Of a DNA stretch of 64,000 nt, positions 7,827 through 16,547 are shown one piece after another. The DNA is taken from positions 496,001 to 560,000 of the forward strand of contig CBDHYI010000008.1 in assembly GCA_965275915.1 (NCBI GenBank), given 5' to 3'. Below the pieces are notes generated by a model that made no database searches, was not told where the DNA came from, and saw only the letters and a program-made list of their open reading frames with translations. The position numbers and the translations under genes were made by a program. The first letter of the stretch is position 1. Each line of letters opens with the position of its first letter. This stretch comes from JBDWFY01 sp965275915. Lineage in GTDB: Bacteria; Pseudomonadota; Alphaproteobacteria; Rhizobiales; Stappiaceae.

Positions 7827-8219
7827 ATGTATCGCCGTGTAACGCGGAACATTCAGATCACGGTGGAGCCGCAGTATCTGGAGGAAGAATCAGCTCCGGC
7901 CGATAACCGCTATTTCTGGGCTTATACGATAGAAATAGAGAATTTGGGTGACGAAACCGTTCAGCTTCGGTCCAGGTGTTGGGAAATCACGGATGCGAAC
8001 GGCAGAATCAGCAATGTGCGCGGTTCCGGTGTTGTCGGTGAAGAGCCCACACTGCCGCCCGGCGGCAGTTTCGAATATACGTCCGGATGTCCGCTGACCA
8101 CACCGTCCGGTATCATGGCCGGCAATTACCAGATGCAGACGGAAGACGGCGAATTCTTCACGGTAATGATCCCGACCTTTTCCCTGGATATTCCGGACCT
8201 TTTGCGCATTATCAACTAG
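7827..8219 (+). CDS. apaG: ApaG domain protein
   Basis: 130 residues, the usual ApaG length. An immunoglobulin-like beta fold is indicated by ITVEPQYLEEES, FWAYTIEIENLGDETVQLRS, RCWEITDANG, GVVGEEPTLPPGGSFEYTSG and MQTEDGEFFTVMIPTFSLD. The start at 7827 has AGAGGA at 7815-7820; the frame is open further upstream but lacks homology there. ApaG proteins are linked to divalent cation resistance and may bind nucleotides or phosphate; the biochemical role is unsettled. The stop codon TAG (8217-8219) lies inside the CTAG that borders the inserted element at 8218-8435. Confidence 0.93.
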   Translation: MYRRVTRNIQITVEPQYLEEESAPADNRYFWAYTIEIENLGDETVQLRSRCWEITDANGRISNVRGSGVVGEEPTLPPGGSFEYTSGCPLTTPSGIMAGNYQMQTEDGEFFTVMIPTFSLDIPDLLRIIN

Positions 8220-8435
8220 GGTATGGCCCCATAAATATACTTGAAAGGACGGACAAACGGCTTCAATCTGCTGCGTCAGGCTGCTCAACCGGGCATTTTG
8301 AGCAATTCTCGCGATCCTTGGATCGCGTGAAATGCTCCAGACCTTTGTTTGGCGCGTATCCCGCTTTTCACACCCTTCCTCACAGCTTTTTGCCGTTTGT
8401 CCGTCCTTTCAAGTATATTTATGGGGCCATACCCT
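8218..8435. mobile_element. MITE-like element A with 43-bp perfect terminal inverted repeats
   Basis: Bases 8218-8260 and 8393-8435 are exact reverse complements (AGGGTATGGCCCCATAAATA...). The left end is bordered by CTAG, the target preferred by many IS5-family elements (YTAR). The 132-base interior has no coding frame of note and carries a second palindrome at 8300-8337. Parts of the interior recur at 20.47 kb and 58.48-58.59 kb. Related ends occur at 20450, 58451 and 18406. From 8436 to the trkH start at 8637 nothing else is evident. Confidence 0.85.
8300..8337. repeat. Rhizobial-type palindromic repeat nested in element A
   Basis: GAGCAATTC-T-CGCGATCC-TT-GGATCGCG-T-GAAATGCTC forms an almost perfect hairpin. 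It is followed by the GCGCGTATCC tail seen at 7695-7720. Bases 8313-8339 are identical over 27 bp to 34309-34335. Confidence 0.8.
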
Positions 8436-8636
8436 GGCGTCGGCGCTGTCCTGCCGTATCAACGGCCTTCAAAGCCAATTCTTGTTGGTACTAACTGCAG
8501 GCCGATAATGGAAAATCTGTAAAAAAGCGGTTATGAGAGGTGGTCTGGGCGGGTCCGCGATGCGTTCCGCCTTTTCGGGCATCGTACGGTCACGCCCGCC
8601 GCCGGGCAGCTGTCGCGAACAGGATGGGGGAACAGT

Positions 8637-10085
8637 TTGTTTGATTTCCGGCCGATTTTGCTGGTTATCGGCATTTTGCTGTCAACTCTTGGATGCGCGA
8701 TGATCGTTCCGGCCATCATCGATCTGGCAAATTCCAATCCCGATTGGCAGATTTTTGCTGCGGCTTCGCTGTTGACCATCATGGTGGGCGTCAGTCTGTG
8801 GGTATCCTCCGCCGGCGCATCGACGCGCCTGACCCTCCGCCATGCATTTGTTATGACGGTGTTGTCCTGGGTGTCGCTGGCGGCCTTCGGTGCTCTGCCG
8901 ATTTTGTGGTCCGGCATTGTGCCTTCCTACGCCGACGCTTTCTTTGAATCCATGTCGGGCCTGACAACCACAGGGGCAACGGTCATCACCGGTCTCGATT
9001 ATGCGCCGCCGGGTCTCCTGTTCTGGCGCGCGTTGCTGCAATGGCTCGGCGGGCTTGGCATCATTGTGATGGCAATTGCCGTTCTGCCGATGCTGCAGAT
9101 CGGCGGTATGCAGCTGTTCAAAGCCGAAGCCTTTGACGCACCTGAAAAAATTCTGCCGCGTGCGACTCAGATTTCCGGCATCATGACGTTGATTTTTATC
9201 GCATTGACCGCATTTTGTGCCGTGCTCTACCGGCTTGCCGGCATGACCATGACCGATGCGATCATGCACGCCATGACGACGGTTGCGACGGGAGGGTTTT
9301 CCAGCAAGGATCTGTCGATCGGATATTACGACAATGCCGCGATCGATGTGATCGCAATTGTCTTCATGTGCATAGGGTCTCTGCCGTTCCTTCTTTACAT
9401 CAAGGTCCTGCAGGGGCAGCCCATGTCGCTGTTCAAGGACGATCAGGTCAAAGCGTTCTTTGCGCTGGTTGCATTTTTTACGCTGGTGATCTGGATCTAT
9501 CAGATTGCATCGGGCATTCGCACCGGCTCCGAGGGGCTGCGGTATGCGGCGTTCAACGTTGTCTCCATCATGACCGGCACCGGTTACGCAAATGCCGACT
9601 ATTACAGCTGGGGACCCTTCGCGGCCGGGCTGTTCTTTGTCATCATGTTCATTGGTGGCTGCGCCGGATCGACCTCCTGCGGGATCAAGGTGTTCCGCTT
9701 GCAGGTGTTGTTTGCGACGATCCGGCAGCATGCCAATCGCATCGTCTACCCGCACGGGACGTTTGTTTCGCGGTTCAACGGCCGTCCCATCCCCGACAGC
9801 GTCTCCGCCGCCGTGATGAGTTTCTTTTTTCTTTATGTGGTCAGTTTTGCGGTGCTGGCGATCCTGCTCAGTCTGACCGGGCTGGAAGAACTCACCGCTT
9901 TGTCCGGCGCAGCGACGGCGATTTCCAATGTCGGGCCGGGGCTTGGCGAAATTATCGGGCCGGCGGGCAACTTCGGACCGCTGAACGATACCGCGCTCTG
10001 GCTTCTGTCGTTCGGCATGCTGCTCGGACGGCTTGAGTTTTTTACGGTGCTGGTTCTGTTCGTCCCCGCTTTCTGGCGGCACTGA
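8637..10085 (+). CDS. trkH: TrkH-type potassium uptake permease
   Basis: 482 residues with the four K+ filter loops of the TrkH/KtrB superfamily: SGLTTTGATV, TTVATGGFSS, MTGTGYANA and ISNVGPGLGE. About ten hydrophobic helices surround them. The start is TTG at 8637, after GGGGGAA; no in-frame ATG comes before the first helix. It imports K+ together with cytoplasmic TrkA, which is not in the window. A bidirectional terminator separates it from the convergent terB-like gene. Start confidence is moderate, identity high. Confidence 0.93.
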   Translation: MFDFRPILLVIGILLSTLGCAMIVPAIIDLANSNPDWQIFAAASLLTIMVGVSLWVSSAGASTRLTLRHAFVMTVLSWVSLAAFGALPILWSGIVPSYADAFFESMSGLTTTGATVITGLDYAPPGLLFWRALLQWLGGLGIIVMAIAVLPMLQIGGMQLFKAEAFDAPEKILPRATQISGIMTLIFIALTAFCAVLYRLAGMTMTDAIMHAMTTVATGGFSSKDLSIGYYDNAAIDVIAIVFMCIGSLPFLLYIKVLQGQPMSLFKDDQVKAFFALVAFFTLVIWIYQIASGIRTGSEGLRYAAFNVVSIMTGTGYANADYYSWGPFAAGLFFVIMFIGGCAGSTSCGIKVFRLQVLFATIRQHANRIVYPHGTFVSRFNGRPIPDSVSAAVMSFFFLYVVSFAVLAILLSLTGLEELTALSGAATAISNVGPGLGEIIGPAGNFGPLNDTALWLLSFGMLLGRLEFFTVLVLFVPAFWRH

Positions 10086-10090
10086 CAAAA

Positions 10091-10111
10091 AAAGCGGCCA
10101 TCGGCCGCTTT
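10091..10111. terminator. Bidirectional intrinsic terminator
   Basis: AAAGCGGCC (10091-10099), loop ATC, GGCCGCTTT (10103-10111), with an A-run before and TTTCCCG after. It serves trkH and the convergent terB-like gene. Confidence 0.85.
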
Positions 10112-10136
10112 CCCGTTTCTCTCAAAAGTGCGGGAT

Positions 10137-10550
10137 TTAGAGCCGCCGATGGCGGGCCATCGCACCGCGCTCGATTGCGGCGACGGTGAGTTTATCGAGA
10201 TTGAGTTCGTCGCGCAGGATCTGGAGAAGACGCAGTTCTTCCTGTTCGACATGCAGGTCCGCCGCCGCGATGTCGACAGCCAGTGCGTAAGCCGTGTCGT
10301 AGAGTTTCTCCGGCAGGGCGGAGGCAATGGTTTCCATGACATCGTTCAGGCCGTTGTCGCCCTGAAGGATCTCGCCGCAATCCCCGGCGACGCGGATCAG
10401 CCGGTCCATGTCAAAATCACGGAAGATCGGCAATGTCTGGACGAGTTCGCCCATACGCTGAAGTTCCGGGTCGGTCATTGACCGATCGGCTGCCGAGATG
10501 ATGACCATGACATAAATCAGGGCTTCGTGATGGGAGATGGGTTTGCTCAT
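10137..10550 (-). CDS. TerB-like helical protein
   Basis: 137 residues of the TerB (tellurite resistance B) fold: ALIYVMVIISAADRSMTDPE near the start and the repeated IAAADLHVEQEELRLLQIL near residue 90, both with the acidic helix-turn pattern thought to bind metal. It is a stand-alone cytosolic protein of unknown role; in many Alphaproteobacteria it occurs without other ter genes, as here. The ATG at 10550 follows AGAGAC. It should not be called a tellurite resistance gene on this evidence. Confidence 0.85.
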   Translation of the reverse strand: MSKPISHHEALIYVMVIISAADRSMTDPELQRMGELVQTLPIFRDFDMDRLIRVAGDCGEILQGDNGLNDVMETIASALPEKLYDTAYALAVDIAAADLHVEQEELRLLQILRDELNLDKLTVAAIERGAMARHRRL

Positions 10551-10758
10551 GAGTCTCTTTTCTATCGATAACGCTGTTTATGTAGTCGTGGCACTTCAGC
10601 CGATGCTCGGTCCCCTATATAATGATCTCGCTACCAAGCGCAATTGACGAATATCGTCGCGGCCACTACAGTCCGCGCGCTCCGGGCCCGGGATTGATGG
10701 ATTGCATGAGATCCAGGGCTCGGCCGAGCACTCCCGATAGAATTTGGAAACAGGACCG

Positions 10759-12420
10759 ATGACCGAGCAATCTCTGCCCTCGATTGACCTTTCGCCCGAA
10801 CTCGTTTCGGCGGCGCAGGCCTCCAAGGCCTGGCCGTTCGAAGAGGCGCGCAAACTGGTCAAACGGGTGGAGAAACGGGGCGGGAAGCAGCCGGTTCTGT
10901 TTGAGACCGGCTACGGACCGTCCGGTTTGCCGCATATTGGAACATTCGGCGAAGTGGTGCGGACCACGATGGTCCGGCACGCGTTTCGTGTGCTGACGGA
11001 GGATCAGGTTCCGACGCGTCTGCTTTGTTTTTCAGACGACATGGACGGCTTTCGCAAAGTCCCCACCAATGTGCCGCAACAGGATCTGTTGGCTCAGTAT
11101 CTGAACAAGCCCTTGACCAAAGTGCCGGATCCGTTTGGCGAATATGAGGGATTTGCCCAGGCCAACAACGCAAAACTCCGGGCCTTCCTGGATCAGTTCG
11201 GCTTTTCCTATGAGTTCGCGTCCTCGACCGACTATTATGAAAGCGGCCGGTTCGATGAAGCCTTGCTGCGGATGCTTGAGGTCTATGACAAGGTCATGGA
11301 CATCATATTGCCGACGCTTGGCGAGGAGCGGCGGGCGACATATTCGCCGTTCCTGCCGGTATGCCCAAGAACCGGCAATGTTCTGCAGGTGCCGATGGTC
11401 GAACGGAACGCGTCCAGGGGGACCGTTGTTTATGTCGACCCGGAAACCGGAGAGAAGGTCGAACTGTCCGTCACCGGCGGCAATGTCAAATGTCAGTGGA
11501 AAGCCGATTGGGCGCTGCGCTGGTATGCGCTTGAGGTCGATTATGAAATGGCCGGAAAGGATCTGATCGACAGCGTTACGCTGTCCTCCAAGATCTGCCG
11601 GGCGCTTGGAAAGCCGGCGCCCGAGGGGTTCAACTATGAGCTGTTTCTGGATGACAAAGGCCAGAAAATCTCCAAATCGAAAGGCAACGGCCTGACGATC
11701 GAGGAATGGTTGACTTATGCGTCGCCGGAAAGTCTGTCGCTCTACATGTTTCAGAAGCCGAAAACGGCCAAGAAACTTTATTTTGACGTCATTCCCAAAG
11801 CGGTCGACGAGTATTTCACGTTTCTGGACCGATATGCCGGATTGCCGGTTGAACAGCAATTGAACAGTCCGGTCTGGCATATTCATTCAGGTGTTATACC
11901 CGAAGAAAGAATGCCGGTGCCCTTTGCTATGCTGCTTAATCTGGTGTCCGCGTCCAATGCGTCCGATGCCGGTACGCTGTGGGGATTCATCGGCCGGTAT
12001 GCCCCCGGCGTGTCGCCGGAGAGCAACCCCGCGCTGGACAATCTGGTCGGCTACGCAATCCGTTACTATGAGGATTTCGTCAAACCGACCAAGTCCTTCA
12101 GGGTGCCGGATGATGTCGAAGCGGATATGCTCAGGGCGCTGGATGCGGCGCTTGCGGCCGTCCCGCCCGGTGCTGACGGCGCGGACATCCAGAACGCGCT
12201 TTACGATGTCGGCCGTTCGATCGAACGCTATCAGAACAAGGATAAGCCCGGACCGGACGGACGTCCCGGCGTGGCGCTGGCGTTCTTTTCCACGATCTAC
12301 CACCTGCTGCTGGGGCAGGAGAAGGGGCCGCGGTTCGGTTCCTTTGTCGCTCTTTACGGCATTGACGAGACCCGGGACCTGATCAGCAAGGCGCTTGCGG
12401 GCGAACTTGCGGCCGCATAA
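10759..12420 (+). CDS. lysK: Class I lysyl-tRNA synthetase
   Basis: 553 residues from the ATG at 10759, which follows AGGACC; an in-frame TTG 15 bases upstream has no ribosome site. The HIGH motif is PSGLPHIGTFGE and the KMSKS loop is KISKSKGNG, both diagnostic of class I (archaeal-type) LysRS, the form used by Alphaproteobacteria instead of class II LysS. It charges tRNA-Lys. A strong terminator follows at 12447. No other lysS is seen. Confidence 0.96.
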   Translation: MTEQSLPSIDLSPELVSAAQASKAWPFEEARKLVKRVEKRGGKQPVLFETGYGPSGLPHIGTFGEVVRTTMVRHAFRVLTEDQVPTRLLCFSDDMDGFRKVPTNVPQQDLLAQYLNKPLTKVPDPFGEYEGFAQANNAKLRAFLDQFGFSYEFASSTDYYESGRFDEALLRMLEVYDKVMDIILPTLGEERRATYSPFLPVCPRTGNVLQVPMVERNASRGTVVYVDPETGEKVELSVTGGNVKCQWKADWALRWYALEVDYEMAGKDLIDSVTLSSKICRALGKPAPEGFNYELFLDDKGQKISKSKGNGLTIEEWLTYASPESLSLYMFQKPKTAKKLYFDVIPKAVDEYFTFLDRYAGLPVEQQLNSPVWHIHSGVIPEERMPVPFAMLLNLVSASNASDAGTLWGFIGRYAPGVSPESNPALDNLVGYAIRYYEDFVKPTKSFRVPDDVEADMLRALDAALAAVPPGADGADIQNALYDVGRSIERYQNKDKPGPDGRPGVALAFFSTIYHLLLGQEKGPRFGSFVALYGIDETRDLISKALAGELAAA

Positions 12421-12446
12421 GCATCCGTTTCGGCCGTCCGACCAAC

Positions 12447-12477
12447 ACCCCGCCAGGATCACCTTGGCGGGGTTTTG
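12447..12477 (+). terminator. Intrinsic terminator of lysK
   Basis: ACCCCGCCA (12447-12455) pairs with TGGCGGGGT (12465-12473), followed by TTTTG. It lies between lysK and the convergent chaA. Confidence 0.9.
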
Positions 12478-12494
12478 TTTGAACCGGGACCGCT

Positions 12495-13643
12495 TCAGGG
12501 CTGAAAAAGCAGGAAGAAATAAACCACGAACACAACAAGATGCACGGCGCCCTGCAGCAGAGTTGTCCGGGTGCCGGTGAAGGTGACGATGCTGAGCACC
12601 ATGGTCAGGACAAGGATCACCATGTCGGTATCGTTCAGGCCCAGAACGACGGTCACATTCATGAAAGTGGCCACCGCAAGCACGGCCGGCACCGTCAGGC
12701 CGATGGTGGAAACCGCCGATCCCAGGCAGATATTGACCGATCGCTGCAGACGGTTGTTCAATGCGGCGCGGAAGGCGCTGAGGGCTTCCGGCGTCAGAAT
12801 GAGGATCGCAACCAGTACACCGCCAAGGGCGTACGGCGCTCCGGTAACCGAAATGCCGTGGTCGACCAGCACGGCCAGTTTTTTGGACAGCAGTACGATC
12901 GGCAGCAGGGTCAGCAGCAGAAAAAGCGCGTGAAACAGGACAGACCCTGTCGGCCTTCCGTGATCATGGTGTTCAGCGTCACTGAGGGCCGAAGGCGTGG
13001 GCTGCTGAAAGTACGACCGGTAGCGGCCGGTTTGGATGGCCAGGAACACGCCGTAAAGCGCAATGGTGATCAGCGCAAACATCACTTCCTGTCCGAAACT
13101 CAGCGTTGCGGTGCTGGTGCTCGTTGTGAAACGGGGCAGGATCAAAATGAATGTCGCAAGCGGGATGATCACCGACAGATAGGCCTGCGCACCCTGCAGG
13201 TTGTAAGCCTGTTCGTGATGGCGGAGCGCTCCCAACAGCAGGCTCAGGCCGACCATGCCGTTCAGCACAATGATCAGCACGGCCAGCATCGTGTCGCGGG
13301 CCAGGGTCGGGTTTTCCGCGCCGGTGAGCATGATCGCAACAATGACGGAGACTTCTATGCCGACGACGGCAAGTGTCAGGATCAGCGTGCCGTAGGGCTC
13401 GCCCAGCAGGTGTGCCAGTGCGTCCGCATGTCGAACGACGCCGAAAGCGCACCACATCATGGCAAGGAAGAGCCAGAGAAAAACAAGAATGCTGAACAGA
13501 GGATTGCTGAGATCTCCCAGCAGTTCATCGGGAAAACGGTAAAACAGCGCGGTGGTCGCCGCACCGGCGACAAAGGCCAGTTCACCCTTCAGCCGGGAAA
13601 GGCGTGAGGGGGACGATGGATCAGCCGTGTCTGCTCCGGTCAT
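12495..13643 (-). CDS. chaA: ChaA-like calcium/sodium:proton antiporter
   Basis: 382 residues with about eleven hydrophobic helices and the two alpha-repeat motifs of the CaCA superfamily: GIEVSVIVAIMLTGAENPTL near residue 100 and GGVLVAILILTPEALSA followed by RSVNICLGSAVSTIGLTVPA near 290. The acidic loop (AEHHDH) between the halves is typical of CAX/ChaA proteins. It should exchange cytosolic Ca2+ or Na+ for protons at the inner membrane. It fits ChaA, also annotated y4hA in rhizobia. It starts 34 bases after the SNase-like stop. Confidence 0.88.
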   Translation of the reverse strand: MTGADTADPSSPSRLSRLKGELAFVAGAATTALFYRFPDELLGDLSNPLFSILVFLWLFLAMMWCAFGVVRHADALAHLLGEPYGTLILTLAVVGIEVSVIVAIMLTGAENPTLARDTMLAVLIIVLNGMVGLSLLLGALRHHEQAYNLQGAQAYLSVIIPLATFILILPRFTTSTSTATLSFGQEVMFALITIALYGVFLAIQTGRYRSYFQQPTPSALSDAEHHDHGRPTGSVLFHALFLLLTLLPIVLLSKKLAVLVDHGISVTGAPYALGGVLVAILILTPEALSAFRAALNNRLQRSVNICLGSAVSTIGLTVPAVLAVATFMNVTVVLGLNDTDMVILVLTMVLSIVTFTGTRTTLLQGAVHLVVFVVYFFLLFQP

Positions 13644-13676
13644 GAAATTAACGAGTCCTGAGCCCAGGTCGGCACG

Positions 13677-14693
13677 TTATTGCAAGTCGCCAAAAATGTT
13701 CGGCTCCTGCCAGTCAAGCGAAACGGGTAAATCATCGTCTGTCTGTTCTGCGTCCAAATCCCCGGACGCCTCGGTGTCCGGCAGGGGTACGATATCATCC
13801 GGATCGGCAATGTCGGCGGTTTCCAGCTGAACCGCACCCAGGTCTTCCACCAGGTTACCGACGGATCCGGACACAACCACGCTGCGCAATGGCTGCGGAG
13901 CGGATTGGCGCCACTGGCCGCGCCCTTGCTCTTTTGCGGTTTTTTCAAGGTTCGCATACGAATTGTCCGCCTTTTCTGCCGGGCGCGCCCAGCCGTAAGC
14001 CACAAGCCATCGATTGATCTCGATATTGCCGATCCGGCAGGTGAAGACCATGGGTGCCTTTTCATCATCCGTTTCGGCGCTCTTATCGGCCCCCCTGTCC
14101 GTTTTGTCGGCCGTACAGGTCACTGTTCTGCCGCGGACGAGGCGGCGCAACGCGGTCCGCGCGCTGGTGCCGCAGGGCCATTTTTCACCTGATGCCAGCG
14201 TGCATTCGGCGTCCTCTTCCAGCGCGTCGATGTGAGCCAGGTCAAAGCGCTGCTTTTTTGCGTTTTCCAGATAGCCGGCCGCTGTGATTACGGGCCGTCT
14301 GACCGCCGCTTTTCCGGCGCGCTTCGGTTTTTCAGGTTTGCGGATAGCACTTTTGATCCGCTTCAAGGGCCCGGTGACTTCCCTGGATCGGGTGAGACGG
14401 TCGGGAGTCACATTTCGGACGGCCCGGTTTTCGTAGACCGGTTCCTGCGGAGACATTATCTGCGTTTCGGCTTCAACCCGTCCCCGAAGTTCCAAAGCAG
14501 GCGAGGGATCGCTTTTCCCCGCGTCCGATGTTGCTTTTAAAGCTGTTGAAGAAGAAGGCGGAGGGGAGATCGTTCCCGTGTAGGCGGGCTCTTGTTGACC
14601 GGTGTTGTGACTGCGGCCGAGCCACAGGATCGCGCCCGCTGCGCTGACAACGGCGATCATCAGAAAAACAACGGCGGTGCGTTTTCCGGTCAC
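13677..14693 (-). CDS. Membrane-anchored thermonuclease-family (SNase-like) protein
   Basis: 338 residues from GTG at 14693 (GGGGAG upstream), followed by a single hydrophobic anchor (TAVVFLMIAVVSAAGAILWL). A charged low-complexity linker follows. A staphylococcal-nuclease-like domain lies at about 135-260: RFDLAHIDALEEDAEC, EKWPCGTSARTALRRLV and INRWLVAYGWARPA with the GRGQWR end. The catalytic DAPE is DALE, so nuclease activity is doubtful. Similar proteins are common in rhizobia next to surface-polysaccharide genes, though none is here. An earlier GTG at 14816 is possible but adds a poor leader. Confidence 0.75.
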   Translation of the reverse strand: MTGKRTAVVFLMIAVVSAAGAILWLGRSHNTGQQEPAYTGTISPPPSSSTALKATSDAGKSDPSPALELRGRVEAETQIMSPQEPVYENRAVRNVTPDRLTRSREVTGPLKRIKSAIRKPEKPKRAGKAAVRRPVITAAGYLENAKKQRFDLAHIDALEEDAECTLASGEKWPCGTSARTALRRLVRGRTVTCTADKTDRGADKSAETDDEKAPMVFTCRIGNIEINRWLVAYGWARPAEKADNSYANLEKTAKEQGRGQWRQSAPQPLRSVVVSGSVGNLVEDLGAVQLETADIADPDDIVPLPDTEASGDLDAEQTDDDLPVSLDWQEPNIFGDLQ

Positions 14694-14963
14694 ACCTGAA
14701 TTCTCCCCGGTCGGGGTCGCCCACGCGATCGCATCGATCCTCGCCCCTTGGATGACATCATGTCGGCGCACACGGTACAGGTTTGAAACTATATCACCAA
14801 GGTGCACGCGACACACGGGTTTGTTGGCGTTACGTTAAGGCACCTATCCACATGCTAAATCGATTCAATCAAAAGGAGTTTTGTTTTCGCCCCAATGTTC
14901 CGGCACGAGTGCTTGTATCACCGGTTTGTGAAGACTACTCTGCTGAATGATTCCGGAGGACGT

Positions 14964-15311
14964 ATGAGTAAAATCATCTACAAGATTGTACCGCAGGGGC
15001 TCTGGCGCGAAGCTGAGCGTGCGGGCGTCTTTACCGGTGCGGCGATCGATCTTTCCGACGGTTTTATCCACTTTTCGAGCGCAGATCAGGTCAGGGAAAC
15101 CGCAGCCAGGCATTTTGCGGGACAGACGGATTTGCTGATCGTCGCGATCGACGGCAGCTCCCTGGACGAGAACCTGCGGTGGGAAGTATCGAGGGGAGGC
15201 GATCTGTTTCCTCATCTTTACGCGGATTTGCCCCTGAAAGCGGTTCGCTGGGTGAAACCGCTGCCGCTTGGCTCAGACGGGGGCCATGTCTTTCCGGAGC
15301 TTGCGGCATGA
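14964..15311 (+). CDS. DUF952 family protein
   Basis: 115 residues matching DUF952: IIYKIVPQGLWREAE at the start, DGFIHFSSADQVRETAARHF in the middle and LRWEVSRGGDLFPHLYADL near the end. The His of FIHFS and the final loops suggest an ADP-ribosyltransferase-like or small-ligand fold, but no activity is established. GGAGGA precedes the ATG. Its stop overlaps the pyrD start (ATGA), a linkage common in rhizobia, which implies translational coupling with pyrimidine synthesis. Confidence 0.88.
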   Translation: MSKIIYKIVPQGLWREAERAGVFTGAAIDLSDGFIHFSSADQVRETAARHFAGQTDLLIVAIDGSSLDENLRWEVSRGGDLFPHLYADLPLKAVRWVKPLPLGSDGGHVFPELAA

Positions 15312-16405
15312 GCGGCAAAGTGCTTGATCGTCTGGCCCTGCGCACGCTGCATAGACTTGATGCGGAGACCGCGCACAAACTGACAATCAAGGCACTTGCA
15401 GCCGGGCTCGTGCCGGCGTCGGACAGAAAACCCGATCCCGCGCTTGCGGCCAGTATTTGCGGACTTGATTTTCCCAACCCTGTCGCTGTTGCGGCCGGTT
15501 TTGACAAAAACGCCCAGGTACCGGACGCCTTGCTGAAACTGGGGTTTGGCTATGCGGAAGTGGGGACGGTGACCCCGCGCCCGCAACCGGGCAATTCCAG
15601 GCCCCGCGTTTTTCGCCTGGCTGAAGACGGAGCCGTCATCAACCGGTTCGGCTTCAACAATGTCGGCCGTGAGAAAGTTCACGAGCGGCTGTTGCGCCGG
15701 CTCGATCGGATGGGCATCGTTGGCGTCAATGTCGGGGCCAACAAGGATTCCGAGGACAAAGTTGCCGACTACGCCTCCGGCATTCGCAACTTTGCCGATG
15801 TCGCGAGTTACTTTACGGTCAATATTTCCTCGCCGAACACGACCGGTCTGCGGGATCTGCAGGATAAGTCCGCGCTGAACGAACTCCTGAGCAGCGTCAT
15901 CTCCACACGCGACGACATGACCCGCCATTACGGGCGCAAAGTGCCTGTTTTTCTCAAAATCGCACCGGATCTCGATGACCAGCAGCTGTCCGACATCTGC
16001 CGTGAAGTGCAGATGAAGATGGTTGACGGGCTGATCATTTCAAACACCACGCTGTCTCGGGAGGGGTTGAAAAACAAAAGATCCGGCAAGCAGTCCGGCG
16101 GTCTGTCGGGAAAACCGTTGTTTCGCCGTTCCACCATGGTGCTTGCCAAGGCGCGCAGCATTGTCGGGCCTGACTTTCCGATTATCGGTGTGGGCGGAAT
16201 CGACAGCGGCGAGGCTGCCTGGACCAAAGTCACCGCCGGTGCCAATCTGCTCCAGCTTTATACGGGCCTGACATTTGCCGGCCTTGGTCTGGTCCATGAA
16301 ATTCTCGATTATTTGTCGGCCAGGGTCAGAGATCAGGGACTGTCCAACCTTCAGGAAGCTGTCGGCCGCAATGTCGAGGACTGGGCCAGCGGCGAATTGA
16401 TCTAG
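15308..16405 (+). CDS. pyrD: Dihydroorotate dehydrogenase, class 2 (quinone)
   Basis: 365 residues. The ATG at 15308 overlaps the DUF952 stop. Class 2 features are an N-terminal membrane-associating helix (LDRLALRTLHRLDAETAHKL), NPVAVAAGFDKN, FGFNNVG and VNISSPNTTGLRDLQ, where the catalytic base is Ser, plus IIGVGGI and LLQLYTGLTFAG at the FMN site. It oxidises dihydroorotate to orotate and reduces ubiquinone in pyrimidine synthesis. Confidence 0.96.
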   Translation: MSGKVLDRLALRTLHRLDAETAHKLTIKALAAGLVPASDRKPDPALAASICGLDFPNPVAVAAGFDKNAQVPDALLKLGFGYAEVGTVTPRPQPGNSRPRVFRLAEDGAVINRFGFNNVGREKVHERLLRRLDRMGIVGVNVGANKDSEDKVADYASGIRNFADVASYFTVNISSPNTTGLRDLQDKSALNELLSSVISTRDDMTRHYGRKVPVFLKIAPDLDDQQLSDICREVQMKMVDGLIISNTTLSREGLKNKRSGKQSGGLSGKPLFRRSTMVLAKARSIVGPDFPIIGVGGIDSGEAAWTKVTAGANLLQLYTGLTFAGLGLVHEILDYLSARVRDQGLSNLQEAVGRNVEDWASGELI

Positions 16406-16470
16406 GTTCAGGACGCTTCTTTAAAACCCGAAGGGCGAGGCATACTGTGTTCCTGACTGTGTTGGACAGA

Positions 16471-16495
16471 CTTGAAAACCGGACGGTTTCCTGCG
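16471..16495. repeat. 25-bp repeat also found at 58625
   Basis: CTTGAAAACCGGACGGTTTCCTGCG is identical at 58625-58649 inside element B. Its centre AAACCGGACGGTTT is a short inverted repeat. Here it lies between pyrD and the GNAT gene with no other element signal. Confidence 0.7.
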
Positions 16496-16547
16496 CCTTT
16501 CCGCCTTGTCAAAAACAAAATCTGCTCTCGCAGAATGGATGAAATGA

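Noticed and set aside
8682..10088. A 468-codon antisense frame opposite trkH
   Set aside because: Composition is Arg/His/Gln-rich without any fold signal; trkH has all four filter motifs on the other strand.
10137..10550. Tellurite resistance gene
   Set aside because: Only the TerB fold is present; no terC, terD or terE in the window.
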